DNA of 11,166 nucleotides from an uncultured Desulfobulbaceae bacterium (GCA_945787305.1 CALZIH010000087.1:1-11166); one strand, 5' to 3'. Shown: positions 1-6,477, counted from the stretch's first letter. Program-made: numbers and translations. The notes: generated by a model from the letters alone, not told the origin.

Positions 1-129
1 TCGATGAGATGGACAGGCATGTCGGTTTATGGGTGGAAATTCAATGATGTTTTCAGCGATATTGAAGAGCCGAAATATAATCCGGGAGACAGATTTAATT
101 TTTCTTCAGGCGCAACTACTAGAGAATAA
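1..129 (+). CDS. Possible 3' end of an unidentified gene, cut by the window edge
   Basis: One plus-strand frame is open from the first base to a TAA at 127-129, giving 42 residues rich in aromatic and charged residues, with a GDRFNF stretch near the end. I do not recognise a family. It uses AGA for arginine three times, unlike the CGT/CGC-rich neighbours, which weakens the case. A competing minus-strand frame runs from inside the end of phoH to a TAA at 27-29. It also reads plausibly, but it has no ATG, GTG or TTG between phoH and its core. Neither frame can be confirmed without the flanking sequence. Confidence 0.22.
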   Translation, partial: SMRWTGMSVYGWKFNDVFSDIEEPKYNPGDRFNFSSGATTRE

Positions 130-173
130 GGCAAATCGTTAACTGGCCTGAAAAGCATTCTGTCCCCGGCGTA

Positions 174-206
174 GAAAATAAAATCAGTCCCCTCACTCAG
201 GAGGAC
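174..206 (-). terminator. Possible weak intrinsic terminator after phoH
   Basis: On the minus strand, 24 nt past the phoH stop, GTCCTC and GAGGGGAC can pair with one bulged G around a CTGAGT loop. The downstream arm is followed by a T-rich run (TGATTTTATTTT). The stem is short and the T run is interrupted, so this is a tentative call. Confidence 0.33.
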
Positions 207-229
207 GAGTTGAGCTATGATTGAATCGG

Positions 230-1204
230 CTATTTTTTTCGTTCGTAGGCCCTGATTATTTCTTGCACCAGCGGATGGCGCACTACATCTGATTTTGAAA
301 AATGACTGAACATAATTCCACGGATGTCGCTGAGGATTTTTTTTGCTTCAATCAGGCCTGAATGACTCCGGCCGGGCAGGTCGATTTGGGTGATATCACC
401 GGTTACCACAGCCCGGGAGTCGAAGCCGATCCGGGTCAGGAACATTTTCATCTGTTCACGGGTGGTGTTCTGCGCCTCATCAAGAATGACAAAGGCATTG
501 TTCAGGGTGCGACCACGCATGAAGGCAAGTGGTGCAATCTCGATAATGCCGCGCTCAACAAGCTCCTGGGCCTTGTCCTGGCCGAGCATGTCGTTTATGG
601 CATCGATCAGGGGACGCAGATATGGGTCAACTTTCTGCGCCATATCGCCGGGAAGAAATCCAAGCTTTTCCCCGGCCTCCACCGCCGGTCTGGTCAGGAT
701 GATGGAGCGTACCTGTTCACTGGCAAGGGCTGAGACGGCCATGGCGACGGCAAGGTAGGTTTTGCCGGTACCTGCCGGGCCGATGCCGAAGACTATATCA
801 TTTTTACGGATGGCATCAATATAGAGTTTCTGGTTGACGCTTTTGGGCGAAATAACCCGATTACGGGAGGTAATGTATACCTTGTCGAGAAAGATTTCCT
901 CAAGCCGTGTTTTGGGTGAGGATTCAAGGATTTTCAAGCCAAAGGCAATGTCCTGGGTGAAAACAGGATATCCTTTGTCAATGAGGGCATAGAGCTGTTG
1001 CAGAACCGAGGCCGCCAAAGTAACGCCATGGACCGGGCCGCTTATTTGTAAGAGGCTGCCGCGAACCTGAACGGTCACTTTGGCTGCCTGTTCGATAGTG
1101 TGTAAGTTCTTGTTAAGATCTCCGTACAGAATCTGGGTGATGGTGTTATCGTCAAACTCCAGATTCTGTACGGTCTCTTCGTTAAGGGCGGTAGAAGGTT
1201 TCAA
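230..1204 (-). CDS. phoH: PhoH-family ATPase (PhoH-like/YbeZ type)
   Basis: This cytoplasmic P-loop NTPase of the PhoH/YbeZ family has 324 residues, close to the usual length. In E. coli the YbeZ homologue is genetically tied to YbeY and RNA metabolism; its exact substrate is not settled. Residues 30-75 form the KH-like N-terminal region. Walker A is GPAGTGKT (142-149), Walker B is ILDEAQ (240-245), and the GDITQ sensor-like motif lies at 269-273, so the core looks intact. The start is a TTG at 1202-1204. It is supported by a GGAAG Shine-Dalgarno 10 nt upstream, which lies in the last codons of the preceding gene; no ATG fits better. Only 7 nt separate it from the upstream DsbA-like gene, so the two are probably co-transcribed and translation may be coupled. 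No ybeY follows before the window edge. Confidence 0.95.
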   Translation of the reverse strand: MKPSTALNEETVQNLEFDDNTITQILYGDLNKNLHTIEQAAKVTVQVRGSLLQISGPVHGVTLAASVLQQLYALIDKGYPVFTQDIAFGLKILESSPKTRLEEIFLDKVYITSRNRVISPKSVNQKLYIDAIRKNDIVFGIGPAGTGKTYLAVAMAVSALASEQVRSIILTRPAVEAGEKLGFLPGDMAQKVDPYLRPLIDAINDMLGQDKAQELVERGIIEIAPLAFMRGRTLNNAFVILDEAQNTTREQMKMFLTRIGFDSRAVVTGDITQIDLPGRSHSGLIEAKKILSDIRGIMFSHFSKSDVVRHPLVQEIIRAYERKK

Positions 1205-1211
1205 AGAGTGG

Positions 1212-2065
1212 TTACTTCCTTGCTTCCATTTCGCGGTTGATTAATTCCTGCATGGCTTGCGGGCTGCGATTTTTCACCCGGTGGCCGTTGATGAACAGGG
1301 TCGGGGTGCCTGTGATATCGGCTTTTTTGGCATCTGCCATGTCCTTATACAGCTTCTGCTTGGTTGCCGGGTTGGCTACATCTTTATTGAATTGCTCCAT
1401 GTTCAGGCCGGTACTGACAGCTGCTGTTTGAATACTTTCTTTTGTTATTGTGCCGGCCGCGAACAGGGCATCGTGCATTTGCCAGAATTTACCCTGGTTC
1501 TGGGCAGCTATTGCAGCAAGAGCCGCAGGTTCCGCCATTTTATGCATGCGCAGCGGAAGATGTTTGAAAACGATTTTTACTTTTTCCGGATTCGATTCGA
1601 GCGCCTGCTCGAGCAGCGGCTGTACTTTGCCGCAGTAGGGTCATTGAAAATCGGAAAAGACGATTAACGCTACCGGGGCGTTTTCGTTACCGAGAAACGG
1701 GGAACCGGTTATATCAATATCCTGGGTGACGCTGATGTCAATGGCGGTGTAGGTTTGTTCTTTATTATTGATCAGGTACAGCGTCTCTCCCCTTGGGGCA
1801 ATATCGATGTTGGTCGTGTTTTTGTCGACCGGAATGGCGCCCAGTTTGGTGCCGTTTGTAGTATAGACCTGTCTGCTCCGAGGACAAACACTTTTTTATT
1901 GTCCAGAGATTGAACGAATTCCAGAGGTGCTGTCTCCATTTTCCAGGTCTGCATAATAGACCAGTCCAGTTTGCCAGGAGTGTCCGGAGGAGTGGGGTTT
2001 TGCGCTGCAATCAACGGTGACGCTGACAGAAGCAGGCAGTGTGCAGCAATAAGTAAATATTTCAT
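1212..2065 (-). CDS. Periplasmic DsbA-like thioredoxin-fold selenoprotein (UPYC), with a frame change as sequenced
   Basis: This is a secreted thiol-disulfide oxidoreductase of the DsbA/Thioredoxin_4 type, about 284 residues once the frame is restored. Start ATG 2063-2065 has AGGA 8 nt upstream. Residues 1-21 are a signal peptide (hydrophobic LLIAAHCLLLS, cleavage probably at IAA|Q). Residues about 33-130 form a beta-rich N-terminal region with propeller-like strands (VFVLGAD, ETLYLINN). The catalytic domain begins at GSPFLGNENAPV, followed by VFSDFQ-TGA-PYC, so the codon at 1641-1643 sits exactly where the first cysteine of CPYC belongs (about residue 142). Further on are the cis-Pro motif GTPTLFING and a family-like NRS tail. 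I read the TGA as selenocysteine. The N-terminal frame (2065 to about 1876) and the catalytic frame (about 1871 to 1212) differ by one base, so a single net -1 indel or a frameshift is needed. Alternatives are a decaying gene or sequencing error. Family assignment is firm; intactness is not. Confidence 0.82.
1614..1635 (-). promoter_or_regulatory. Candidate bacterial SECIS hairpin downstream of the UPYC TGA
   Basis: Starting 5 nt after the TGA on the minus strand, CTGCGGC and GCCGCTG form five consecutive G-C pairs, a T-T mismatch and a closing C-G pair. The loop is AAAGTACA and contains a GU. A stem-loop within coding sequence just 3' of UGA, with G/GU in the apical loop, is what SelB recognises in bacterial selenoprotein mRNAs. 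The loop starts 12 nt after the TGA, at the short end of the known spacing. No folding calculation was possible. Confidence 0.55.
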
Positions 2066-2128
2066 GCGCAATATCCTGTTGGTGAAGGTGGAGGCACAGA
2101 TTGCTGTGCCATTGTATAATATTCGTCA

Positions 2129-2157
2129 AATATAATGAACCAGATCTAATTGCGCAA
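2129..2157 (-). promoter_or_regulatory. Candidate sigma-70-type promoter for the DsbA-like gene and phoH
   Basis: On the minus strand TTGCGC (2152-2157) and TATATT (2129-2134) are separated by 17 nt, about 64 nt before the ATG. The -10 box matches 5 of 6 consensus bases and the -35 box only 3 of 6. The surrounding region is AT-rich. It is back to back with the plus-strand promoter at 2227-2256. Confidence 0.4.
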
Positions 2158-2226
2158 GCTGCAAGCGAAAAAAGAGTAACGAACGTTGTAAATAAATGAA
2201 ATTAAATTGAGCAACAACTCAGGATC

Positions 2227-2256
2227 TTGACAGCGGTTACTCCAATCAGATACCAT
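2227..2256 (+). promoter_or_regulatory. Candidate sigma-70-type promoter for the lipoprotein/DUF4105 unit
   Basis: A perfect TTGACA -35 box (2227-2232) is followed after 18 nt by TACCAT (2251-2256, 4 of 6 consensus). It lies 57 nt before the lipoprotein start codon. No operator-like inverted repeat is obvious around it. Confidence 0.5.
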
Positions 2257-2312
2257 GCAGATCCTTAATTCAGAGGAAATAAGATTCCTGCATCTACCTA
2301 GAGGGAGCAGCA

Positions 2313-2729
2313 ATGCAATACGGTGTAATCTGGCCTGTTATATTTATCTTTATGCCAATTTTTCTTGTTGGTTGTGGAACCACCTCGGCTCCCACCGAAA
2401 GCTCAACAAACACCAGTGACAATACGACGAATTCGACATTGGATGTTACCTCTTCAACAACACCGGGCAGTGCTGACAGTACGGCCCGGGCAGAGGCGTT
2501 CACCCATCAGAATTACGCGCAGATTCAGGCGGACATGGCTGTCGGCGGTGGCGAGTATGTAGCGGCTCTTGCCTATTTGTTACAGATACCGCCTGACCTG
2601 GAGCAGCAGTTTTTTCATCTCAGTCGAGAAAAATATACCACCCTCTACGGGACGCCGAACACAACCCCGCAACGTATGCTGACCCGACTTAGAAGGGAAA
2701 TGGCAGCTGATCCTCAACTGAGACGGTAA
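2313..2729 (+). CDS. Small Ser/Thr-rich lipoprotein, DUF3015-like
   Basis: This is a predicted lipoprotein of 138 residues. The hydrophobic signal segment (residues 5-19) ends in the lipobox L-V-G-C with Cys21 as the acylated residue. Gly at +2 does not suggest inner-membrane retention, so an outer-membrane location is likely. Residues 23-57 are a Ser/Thr/Asn-rich linker. The folded part holds GGGEYVAALAYLLQIP (78-93) and a TTPQRMLTRLRREM segment (117-130). From memory this is the pattern of the DUF3015 family (no search run); function is unknown. The ATG has a good AGGGAG Shine-Dalgarno 6 nt upstream. It is followed at 86 nt by a DUF4105-type envelope protein on the same strand, and in my recollection these families often occur together. 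That suggests a functional pair, but this is inference. Confidence 0.8.
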   Translation: MQYGVIWPVIFIFMPIFLVGCGTTSAPTESSTNTSDNTTNSTLDVTSSTTPGSADSTARAEAFTHQNYAQIQADMAVGGGEYVAALAYLLQIPPDLEQQFFHLSREKYTTLYGTPNTTPQRMLTRLRREMAADPQLRR

Positions 2730-2815
2730 GTGTATGAAGGGAACGTCGAAAACGTCTTGTTGTTCACGGTTTCACCACTGTAATTTTTGATTTTTCCCCG
2801 CATCCTCAAGCTACA

Positions 2816-4735
2816 ATGACCTGTTGCGGACCCCTGTTCTGGTGGGCACAGCTTTGTAGCAGTCTGTTGGTCTTTTTCTTTTCTTCTTTTCCTTGTTTGG
2901 CCGGAGATGCTGATATCTATCAACAGCAACTGGTAGAAAAAGCGGAAAATTTACGGCTCTGGCAGTCACGCCAATGGCGGGCTCTCCTCCATATGCCGCT
3001 GGCAGAGTCCGGTGAGAGCAGAATCGATTCGCCAGGTTTTTTTCTCAGTGCAAACGGGGTGCATAACCCGACCGCTGAAGGAGCTGCAACGCTTGCTTCT
3101 TTTTTTGATCCAACAAGTCCTGGTCGAGAGGATGTTCATCCTCAGTGCCGGTATCCTGCAAGGTACCAATGGTTGAAAACAGCGCTGTCCTTTGATTCTG
3201 AGCTTCTTTTCGAGCAGCGTTGTCCACAGTTGACCCTTTGGATTGATGCCATGGATCCGGTAGGTGCCACCTTGATTTTTCCTGAGGCGTATCTCAATAA
3301 TCCAGCGTCCATGTTCGGGCACACCTTTATACGGATAGAACAGAATAATGGCCGGTCTGCACTATTAGCACCAAGTGTTGGCTTTGCTGCGATTACCGAT
3401 GAACAACCGGGTGTCGGTTATGCCGTCAAAGGACTTTTTGGGGGATACTACGGCGAGTTTACCACCGGTCTCTATGTCGATCAGGTCAGAGCGTACGGTG
3501 CACTTGAAAACCGGGATATCTATGAGTATCGCCTGGGCTTGACCGCAGCTGAGGCGACGTTTCTCCTCCTGCACGTTTGGGAGTTACAAAGGGCAACCTT
3601 TGACTATTTTTTTATTGATGAAAATTGCTCGTACCAGTTGCTTGCCCTGTTGGAGGTCGCCCGTCCTTCCCTTGATTGCACTGCCCAGGCGAGGTTTGCG
3701 TCAATCCCTGTTGAGACCATTCGTCTTGTAACCGCTGCCGGCCTGGTAGATGGAGTCGCCTACAGGCCTTCAAAGCGTAATGTTCTCAGGCAGAGGGTCC
3801 AGTCGTCTTCCTACCAACAGAAAGAACTGGTGATGGCGTTGGCCAGTGGGGGAATTGCGGACAAGACTGTACATTGGAATGGGGAAAGTGATGACCTGCG
3901 GGCCGAAATTCTGGAAGCCTCTATTGATCTTTTTTTGTACGAGCAGGCTGTCACGCATGGTAAACATGATGCCGATTCCCCCGTCCTGCGACATCTTTTA
4001 TCACTTCGCAGCCAATTACAGGTTCCACCGAGGAGAGTTGCCGTACCTATGCCTGCAGTTCGCCCCGATCAAGGGCATGGTGCAGCCAGGATCAGCTCCA
4101 GTGTGGGGGTGGATGCAACGGACGCTTTTTTCGAGGTCGGATTGCGTCCGGCTCTCCATGACCTGTTAGATCCCGGACCCGGCTATATTGATGGGGCACA
4201 GATTGATTTTTTATCTGCAAGGCTCAGGTATTACGGAGAGCAAAACCAGTTGCGCCTGCAGACGCTGAACCTGTTGGACATTGTTTCCCTGGCCCCTATG
4301 GATACCCTGGTCAATCCGGTTTCCTGGAAAACGCGTATTGGTATGCAGCAAATGCGGTACACTGATGTTGGTGATCAACTCACCGGACAGGCATCGGTCG
4401 GGCTCGGGGCAAGCAAAAACCTTGCAAAGAAGGTTCAGGGGTTCTTTCTGCTGGAAGGTGATGTGCTTGTAAGCGATCGATTTGACTATGGTTGGAATGT
4501 AAACTTGGGGCCGGTAGTCGGTGTCCTTAGCACCGAAGTGGATCGGTGGAGTTTTTTGCTGCAGGCCCGGGCGGGTTACAATTTTCTTCACTATGATTCC
4601 AGGATATGGTCTCTACAGTTTATCCAGGCACTGCATGTGGCAGAGGATTTTTCACTGCGACTCGCTGTTACCAGGGAGCAGGAGTTTGCCGACCCGATAA
4701 CGGAAACCGTATTTTCAATGTGCTGGTATTTTTAG
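2816..4735 (+). CDS. Exported DUF4105 / Lnb N-terminal-domain-like protein with C-terminal beta-barrel-like region
   Basis: This 639-residue envelope protein has a hydrophobic N-terminus (residues 7-28, probable cleavage near CLA|G) that lacks the usual positive charges. Residues 40-140 form an N-terminal region with HPQCRYPARYQWL. Residues about 150-330 match DUF4105: NNPASMFGHTFIRI places His169, and DENCSYQLLALLE places Cys271, a Cys/His arrangement like papain or NlpC/P60-fold enzymes. YRPSKRNVLRQR (317-328) is typical of the family. Residues 430-639 are rich in alternating beta strands, contain GLRPALHDLLDPGPGY, and end in Trp-Tyr-Phe, as in many outer-membrane barrels. The domain is also called the Lnb N-terminal domain because Bacteroides Lnb is a lipoprotein N-acyltransferase; whether this distant member acylates anything is unknown. 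The ATG has no clear Shine-Dalgarno, but the frame closes at 2735-2737 and holds no other usual start upstream. Confidence 0.85.
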   Translation: MTCCGPLFWWAQLCSSLLVFFFSSFPCLAGDADIYQQQLVEKAENLRLWQSRQWRALLHMPLAESGESRIDSPGFFLSANGVHNPTAEGAATLASFFDPTSPGREDVHPQCRYPARYQWLKTALSFDSELLFEQRCPQLTLWIDAMDPVGATLIFPEAYLNNPASMFGHTFIRIEQNNGRSALLAPSVGFAAITDEQPGVGYAVKGLFGGYYGEFTTGLYVDQVRAYGALENRDIYEYRLGLTAAEATFLLLHVWELQRATFDYFFIDENCSYQLLALLEVARPSLDCTAQARFASIPVETIRLVTAAGLVDGVAYRPSKRNVLRQRVQSSSYQQKELVMALASGGIADKTVHWNGESDDLRAEILEASIDLFLYEQAVTHGKHDADSPVLRHLLSLRSQLQVPPRRVAVPMPAVRPDQGHGAARISSSVGVDATDAFFEVGLRPALHDLLDPGPGYIDGAQIDFLSARLRYYGEQNQLRLQTLNLLDIVSLAPMDTLVNPVSWKTRIGMQQMRYTDVGDQLTGQASVGLGASKNLAKKVQGFFLLEGDVLVSDRFDYGWNVNLGPVVGVLSTEVDRWSFLLQARAGYNFLHYDSRIWSLQFIQALHVAEDFSLRLAVTREQEFADPITETVFSMCWYF

Positions 4736-4813
4736 GGTCGGGATATTTTCAAGGCTCTCAAATGTATGTTTCAATGAATGGCTGTTTTCCTGCAATTCGG
4801 CATGATGCTGTAC

Positions 4814-4842
4814 TTGACGAATCGTAGGAAACTGGTTATTTG
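4814..4842 (+). promoter_or_regulatory. Candidate promoter of tRNA-Leu
   Basis: TTGACG (4814-4819, 5 of 6) and TATTTG (4837-4842, 3 of 6) are spaced by 17 nt. The predicted transcription start falls about 5 nt before the mature tRNA 5' end at 4855. The -10 box is weak, but the placement is right for a stand-alone tRNA gene. Confidence 0.48.
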
Positions 4843-4854
4843 TTAATGTTCAGC

Positions 4855-4940
4855 GCGAGAGTGGCGGAACTGGTAGACGCACTGGATTTAGGATCCAGCG
4901 CACCGAGTGTGTGGGGGTTCGACTCCCCCCTCTCGCACCA
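4855..4940 (+). tRNA. tRNA-Leu (anticodon UAG)
   Basis: The acceptor stem GCGAGAG/CTCTCGC is perfectly paired, and the 3' CCA (4938-4940) is encoded after discriminator A. The anticodon stem CTGGA/TCCAG encloses the loop TTTAGGA, giving anticodon TAG at 4889-4891, which reads CUN leucine codons. A long variable arm confirms a class II tRNA, as expected for Leu. The T arm GGGGG-TTCGACT-CCCCC is intact. It has its own promoter-like boxes upstream and is followed by structured RNA and a terminator before tig. Confidence 0.97.
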
Positions 4941-4952
4941 CGTTGAGATAAC

Positions 4953-4988
4953 CTGTTGTCCTGGCGGTGGCGAGCCGTCAGGCAACGG
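4953..4988 (+). other. Strong hairpin of unknown role between tRNA-Leu and the terminator
   Basis: CCTGGCGG (4960-4967) and CCGTCAGG (4975-4982) pair over 8 bp, with one G-T, around the loop TGGCGAG. After a single bulged T the stem extends with GTTG/CAAC and two or three further pairs, about 15 pairs in total. It lies 12 nt past the tRNA-Leu CCA end. No T run follows it directly, so it is not an ordinary terminator. It could be part of the tRNA trailer, a small RNA co-transcribed with the tRNA, or a dyad in the tig leader. Confidence 0.5.
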
Positions 4989-5025
4989 AAGAATAAATGC
5001 TTAAGCCTGTATTTTTCATCGGAAT

Positions 5026-5060
5026 CGCAGCCAGCTGATTGCAAAGGCTGCGCTTTTTTT
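5026..5060 (+). terminator. Intrinsic terminator upstream of tig
   Basis: CGCAGCC (5026-5032) pairs perfectly with GGCTGCG (5046-5052) around a 13-nt loop, and one C is followed by seven T. It ends the tRNA-Leu transcript. It sits only 50 nt before the tig start codon, and I see no clear promoter between the two. tig may therefore start from a promoter overlapping this region, or rely partly on readthrough. Confidence 0.82.
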
Positions 5061-5110
5061 GTGAAGGGTGCGGGTGAGACAGGCAATGACTAAAAAAGGA
5101 TGTTGTTTTC

Positions 5111-6421
5111 ATGGATATCGTTGTTGAAAATGTAAGTGAACTGACCCGTAAACTGACCATAACCATTCCGGCCGACGAGGTGAGTAAAACGCTGGATAAG
5201 GCGTATACTAAACTGAAAAAAGACGTGCACATCAAAGGGTTTCGTCGCGGTAAGGTGCCCCGGACAGTCTTGGAGAAAAATTACAGGGACAAGGTGCAGG
5301 CAGAGGTCGGAGAACAATTGGTTCAGGAAAGCTATTTTGATGCGGTTGAAAAAGAAGGACTTGATACCGTCGTTCATCCTGAAATCGTTGAGCACAACTT
5401 TCTTGATGACGGAACATTTTCTTATGTCGCCATGGTTGACATCAAACCTGTTTTTGACCTATCACAGTACAAAGGCTTAGAGGTTGAAAAGCCTGTTACC
5501 GATGTGACCGAAGCGGAAGTGGACGAGAAAATCGAGGGCCTGCGCCGTCAACAGGCGGCTCTTAAGTCAGCGGATGCGGATCACGGTATTGAAAATGATG
5601 ACATGGTCTTGGTGGATTTTCAAGGTTTCCATGAAGGAAATGCCATGAATGAGGTCCATAATACTGATTTTTCCATAGACGTTGGCCAGCATCGCCTGGG
5701 CGAGGAATTTGAAAGTAAACTCCTTGGCCTGAAAAAAGATGAGAAAACCCTCTATGAGATCGATTTTCCAGGAGATTACCCTAACCCGATCCTGGCGGGC
5801 AAAACTGTTGAATTTAAGGTGGACATCAAAGACGTCAAAGTCCGGGTCAAACCTGAATTGGATGATGAATTTGCAAAGGATATCAACCCCGAGCATGAAA
5901 CGCTTGAGGACTTGCGCCAGGAAATTCAGAACAACCTGAAAGAAGAAAAAGAAAAAGCCCAGGAAGGCGAGCTTGATGATCGAATCATGCATAAGCTTAT
6001 TGAACTCAATGCCTTTGATGTACCTGAGCGCCTTGTCATGTATGAAGTGCAGGAGATGGTCAAGCAGGCCGAGGAAAATCTCAAGCGCAATAATTTGACC
6101 CTGGAAGCTGCCGGCATCAAACTGGAAGATTTTATTGAAAACAATAAACCGGTTGCCGAAAAGCGGGTTCGTGGTGATTTTCTTTTAAAGAAAGTTGCGG
6201 AAATTGAAGAAATCAAACTGGCTGACGAGGACATCGAGCGTGGATACCAGCGTATTGCTAGTGAATACAAGATGACAGTTGCCGAAGTGAAAGGCTATTT
6301 CAAGCGTCGGGAAGAGGTGTTGCCTTTTATCAACGAACTCCTCAATGAAAAAATTCTTTTATTCCTGCGTGAAAATGCAAACTTTATTGACGCAGTTGCC
6401 GAAGTGAAAGAAGAAGCGTAA
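5111..6421 (+). CDS. tig: Trigger factor, ribosome-associated chaperone and peptidyl-prolyl isomerase
   Basis: Trigger factor binds the ribosome beside the nascent-chain exit and shields emerging polypeptides. The 436 residues match the family length (432 in E. coli). The N-terminal domain carries the ribosome-docking signature GFRRGKVP (residues 43-50). Residues about 150-250 form the FKBP-type isomerase domain (start DMVLVDFQGF, end TVEFKVDIKDVKV). The rest is the helical, charge-rich SurA-like C-terminal domain. The ATG has AAAAGGA about 10 nt upstream. It opens the tig-clpP-clpX-lon cluster: clpP begins 56 nt after the stop, with a T8 run but no stable hairpin between them, so readthrough is likely. 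Two copies of an 18-nt sequence occur in frame near the 3' end (see the repeat entries). Confidence 0.97.
   Translation: MDIVVENVSELTRKLTITIPADEVSKTLDKAYTKLKKDVHIKGFRRGKVPRTVLEKNYRDKVQAEVGEQLVQESYFDAVEKEGLDTVVHPEIVEHNFLDDGTFSYVAMVDIKPVFDLSQYKGLEVEKPVTDVTEAEVDEKIEGLRRQQAALKSADADHGIENDDMVLVDFQGFHEGNAMNEVHNTDFSIDVGQHRLGEEFESKLLGLKKDEKTLYEIDFPGDYPNPILAGKTVEFKVDIKDVKVRVKPELDDEFAKDINPEHETLEDLRQEIQNNLKEEKEKAQEGELDDRIMHKLIELNAFDVPERLVMYEVQEMVKQAEENLKRNNLTLEAAGIKLEDFIENNKPVAEKRVRGDFLLKKVAEIEEIKLADEDIERGYQRIASEYKMTVAEVKGYFKRREEVLPFINELLNEKILLFLRENANFIDAVAEVKEEA
6276..6293 (+). repeat. 18-nt direct repeat inside tig, copy 1
   Basis: This copy is identical to 6393-6410. Both are read in the same frame and encode a V-A-E-V-K motif. 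The two starts are 117 nt apart, which is 39 codons. Confidence 0.7.
6393..6410 (+). repeat. 18-nt direct repeat inside tig, copy 2
   Basis: This is the second exact copy of 6276-6293 and lies just before the tig stop codon. Slippage between the copies would delete 39 codons without shifting the frame. Confidence 0.7.
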
Positions 6422-6477
6422 TTTTTTTTCACATAGGCACCCATAAAATCAGAACGCTGTTACAAGTGGAGAAATAT

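Noticed and set aside
1765..2010. Minus-strand open frame of 81 codons in the selenoprotein region
   Set aside because: It is the third frame of the same gene, with no signal peptide or recognisable strands; the coding signal switches between the other two frames.
4850..5086. Minus-strand open frame of 78 codons across tRNA-Leu
   Set aside because: It is the antisense of the tRNA and its trailer; such frames (with GGSRTPT-like peptides) are a well-known artefact of tRNA-Leu genes.
6422..6429. T8 run after tig as an intrinsic terminator
   Set aside because: No stable hairpin precedes it; only a 4-bp pairing with a very long loop can be drawn.
6436..6449. CACCCATAAA before clpP as a sigma-32-type -10 element
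   Set aside because: It resembles the heat-shock -10, but no CTTGAA-like -35 is found at the needed distance.
6466..6477. GTG at 6466 as the clpP start
   Set aside because: This GTG is part of the Shine-Dalgarno (GTGGAG) for the ATG at 6478, which matches the family's mature N-terminus.
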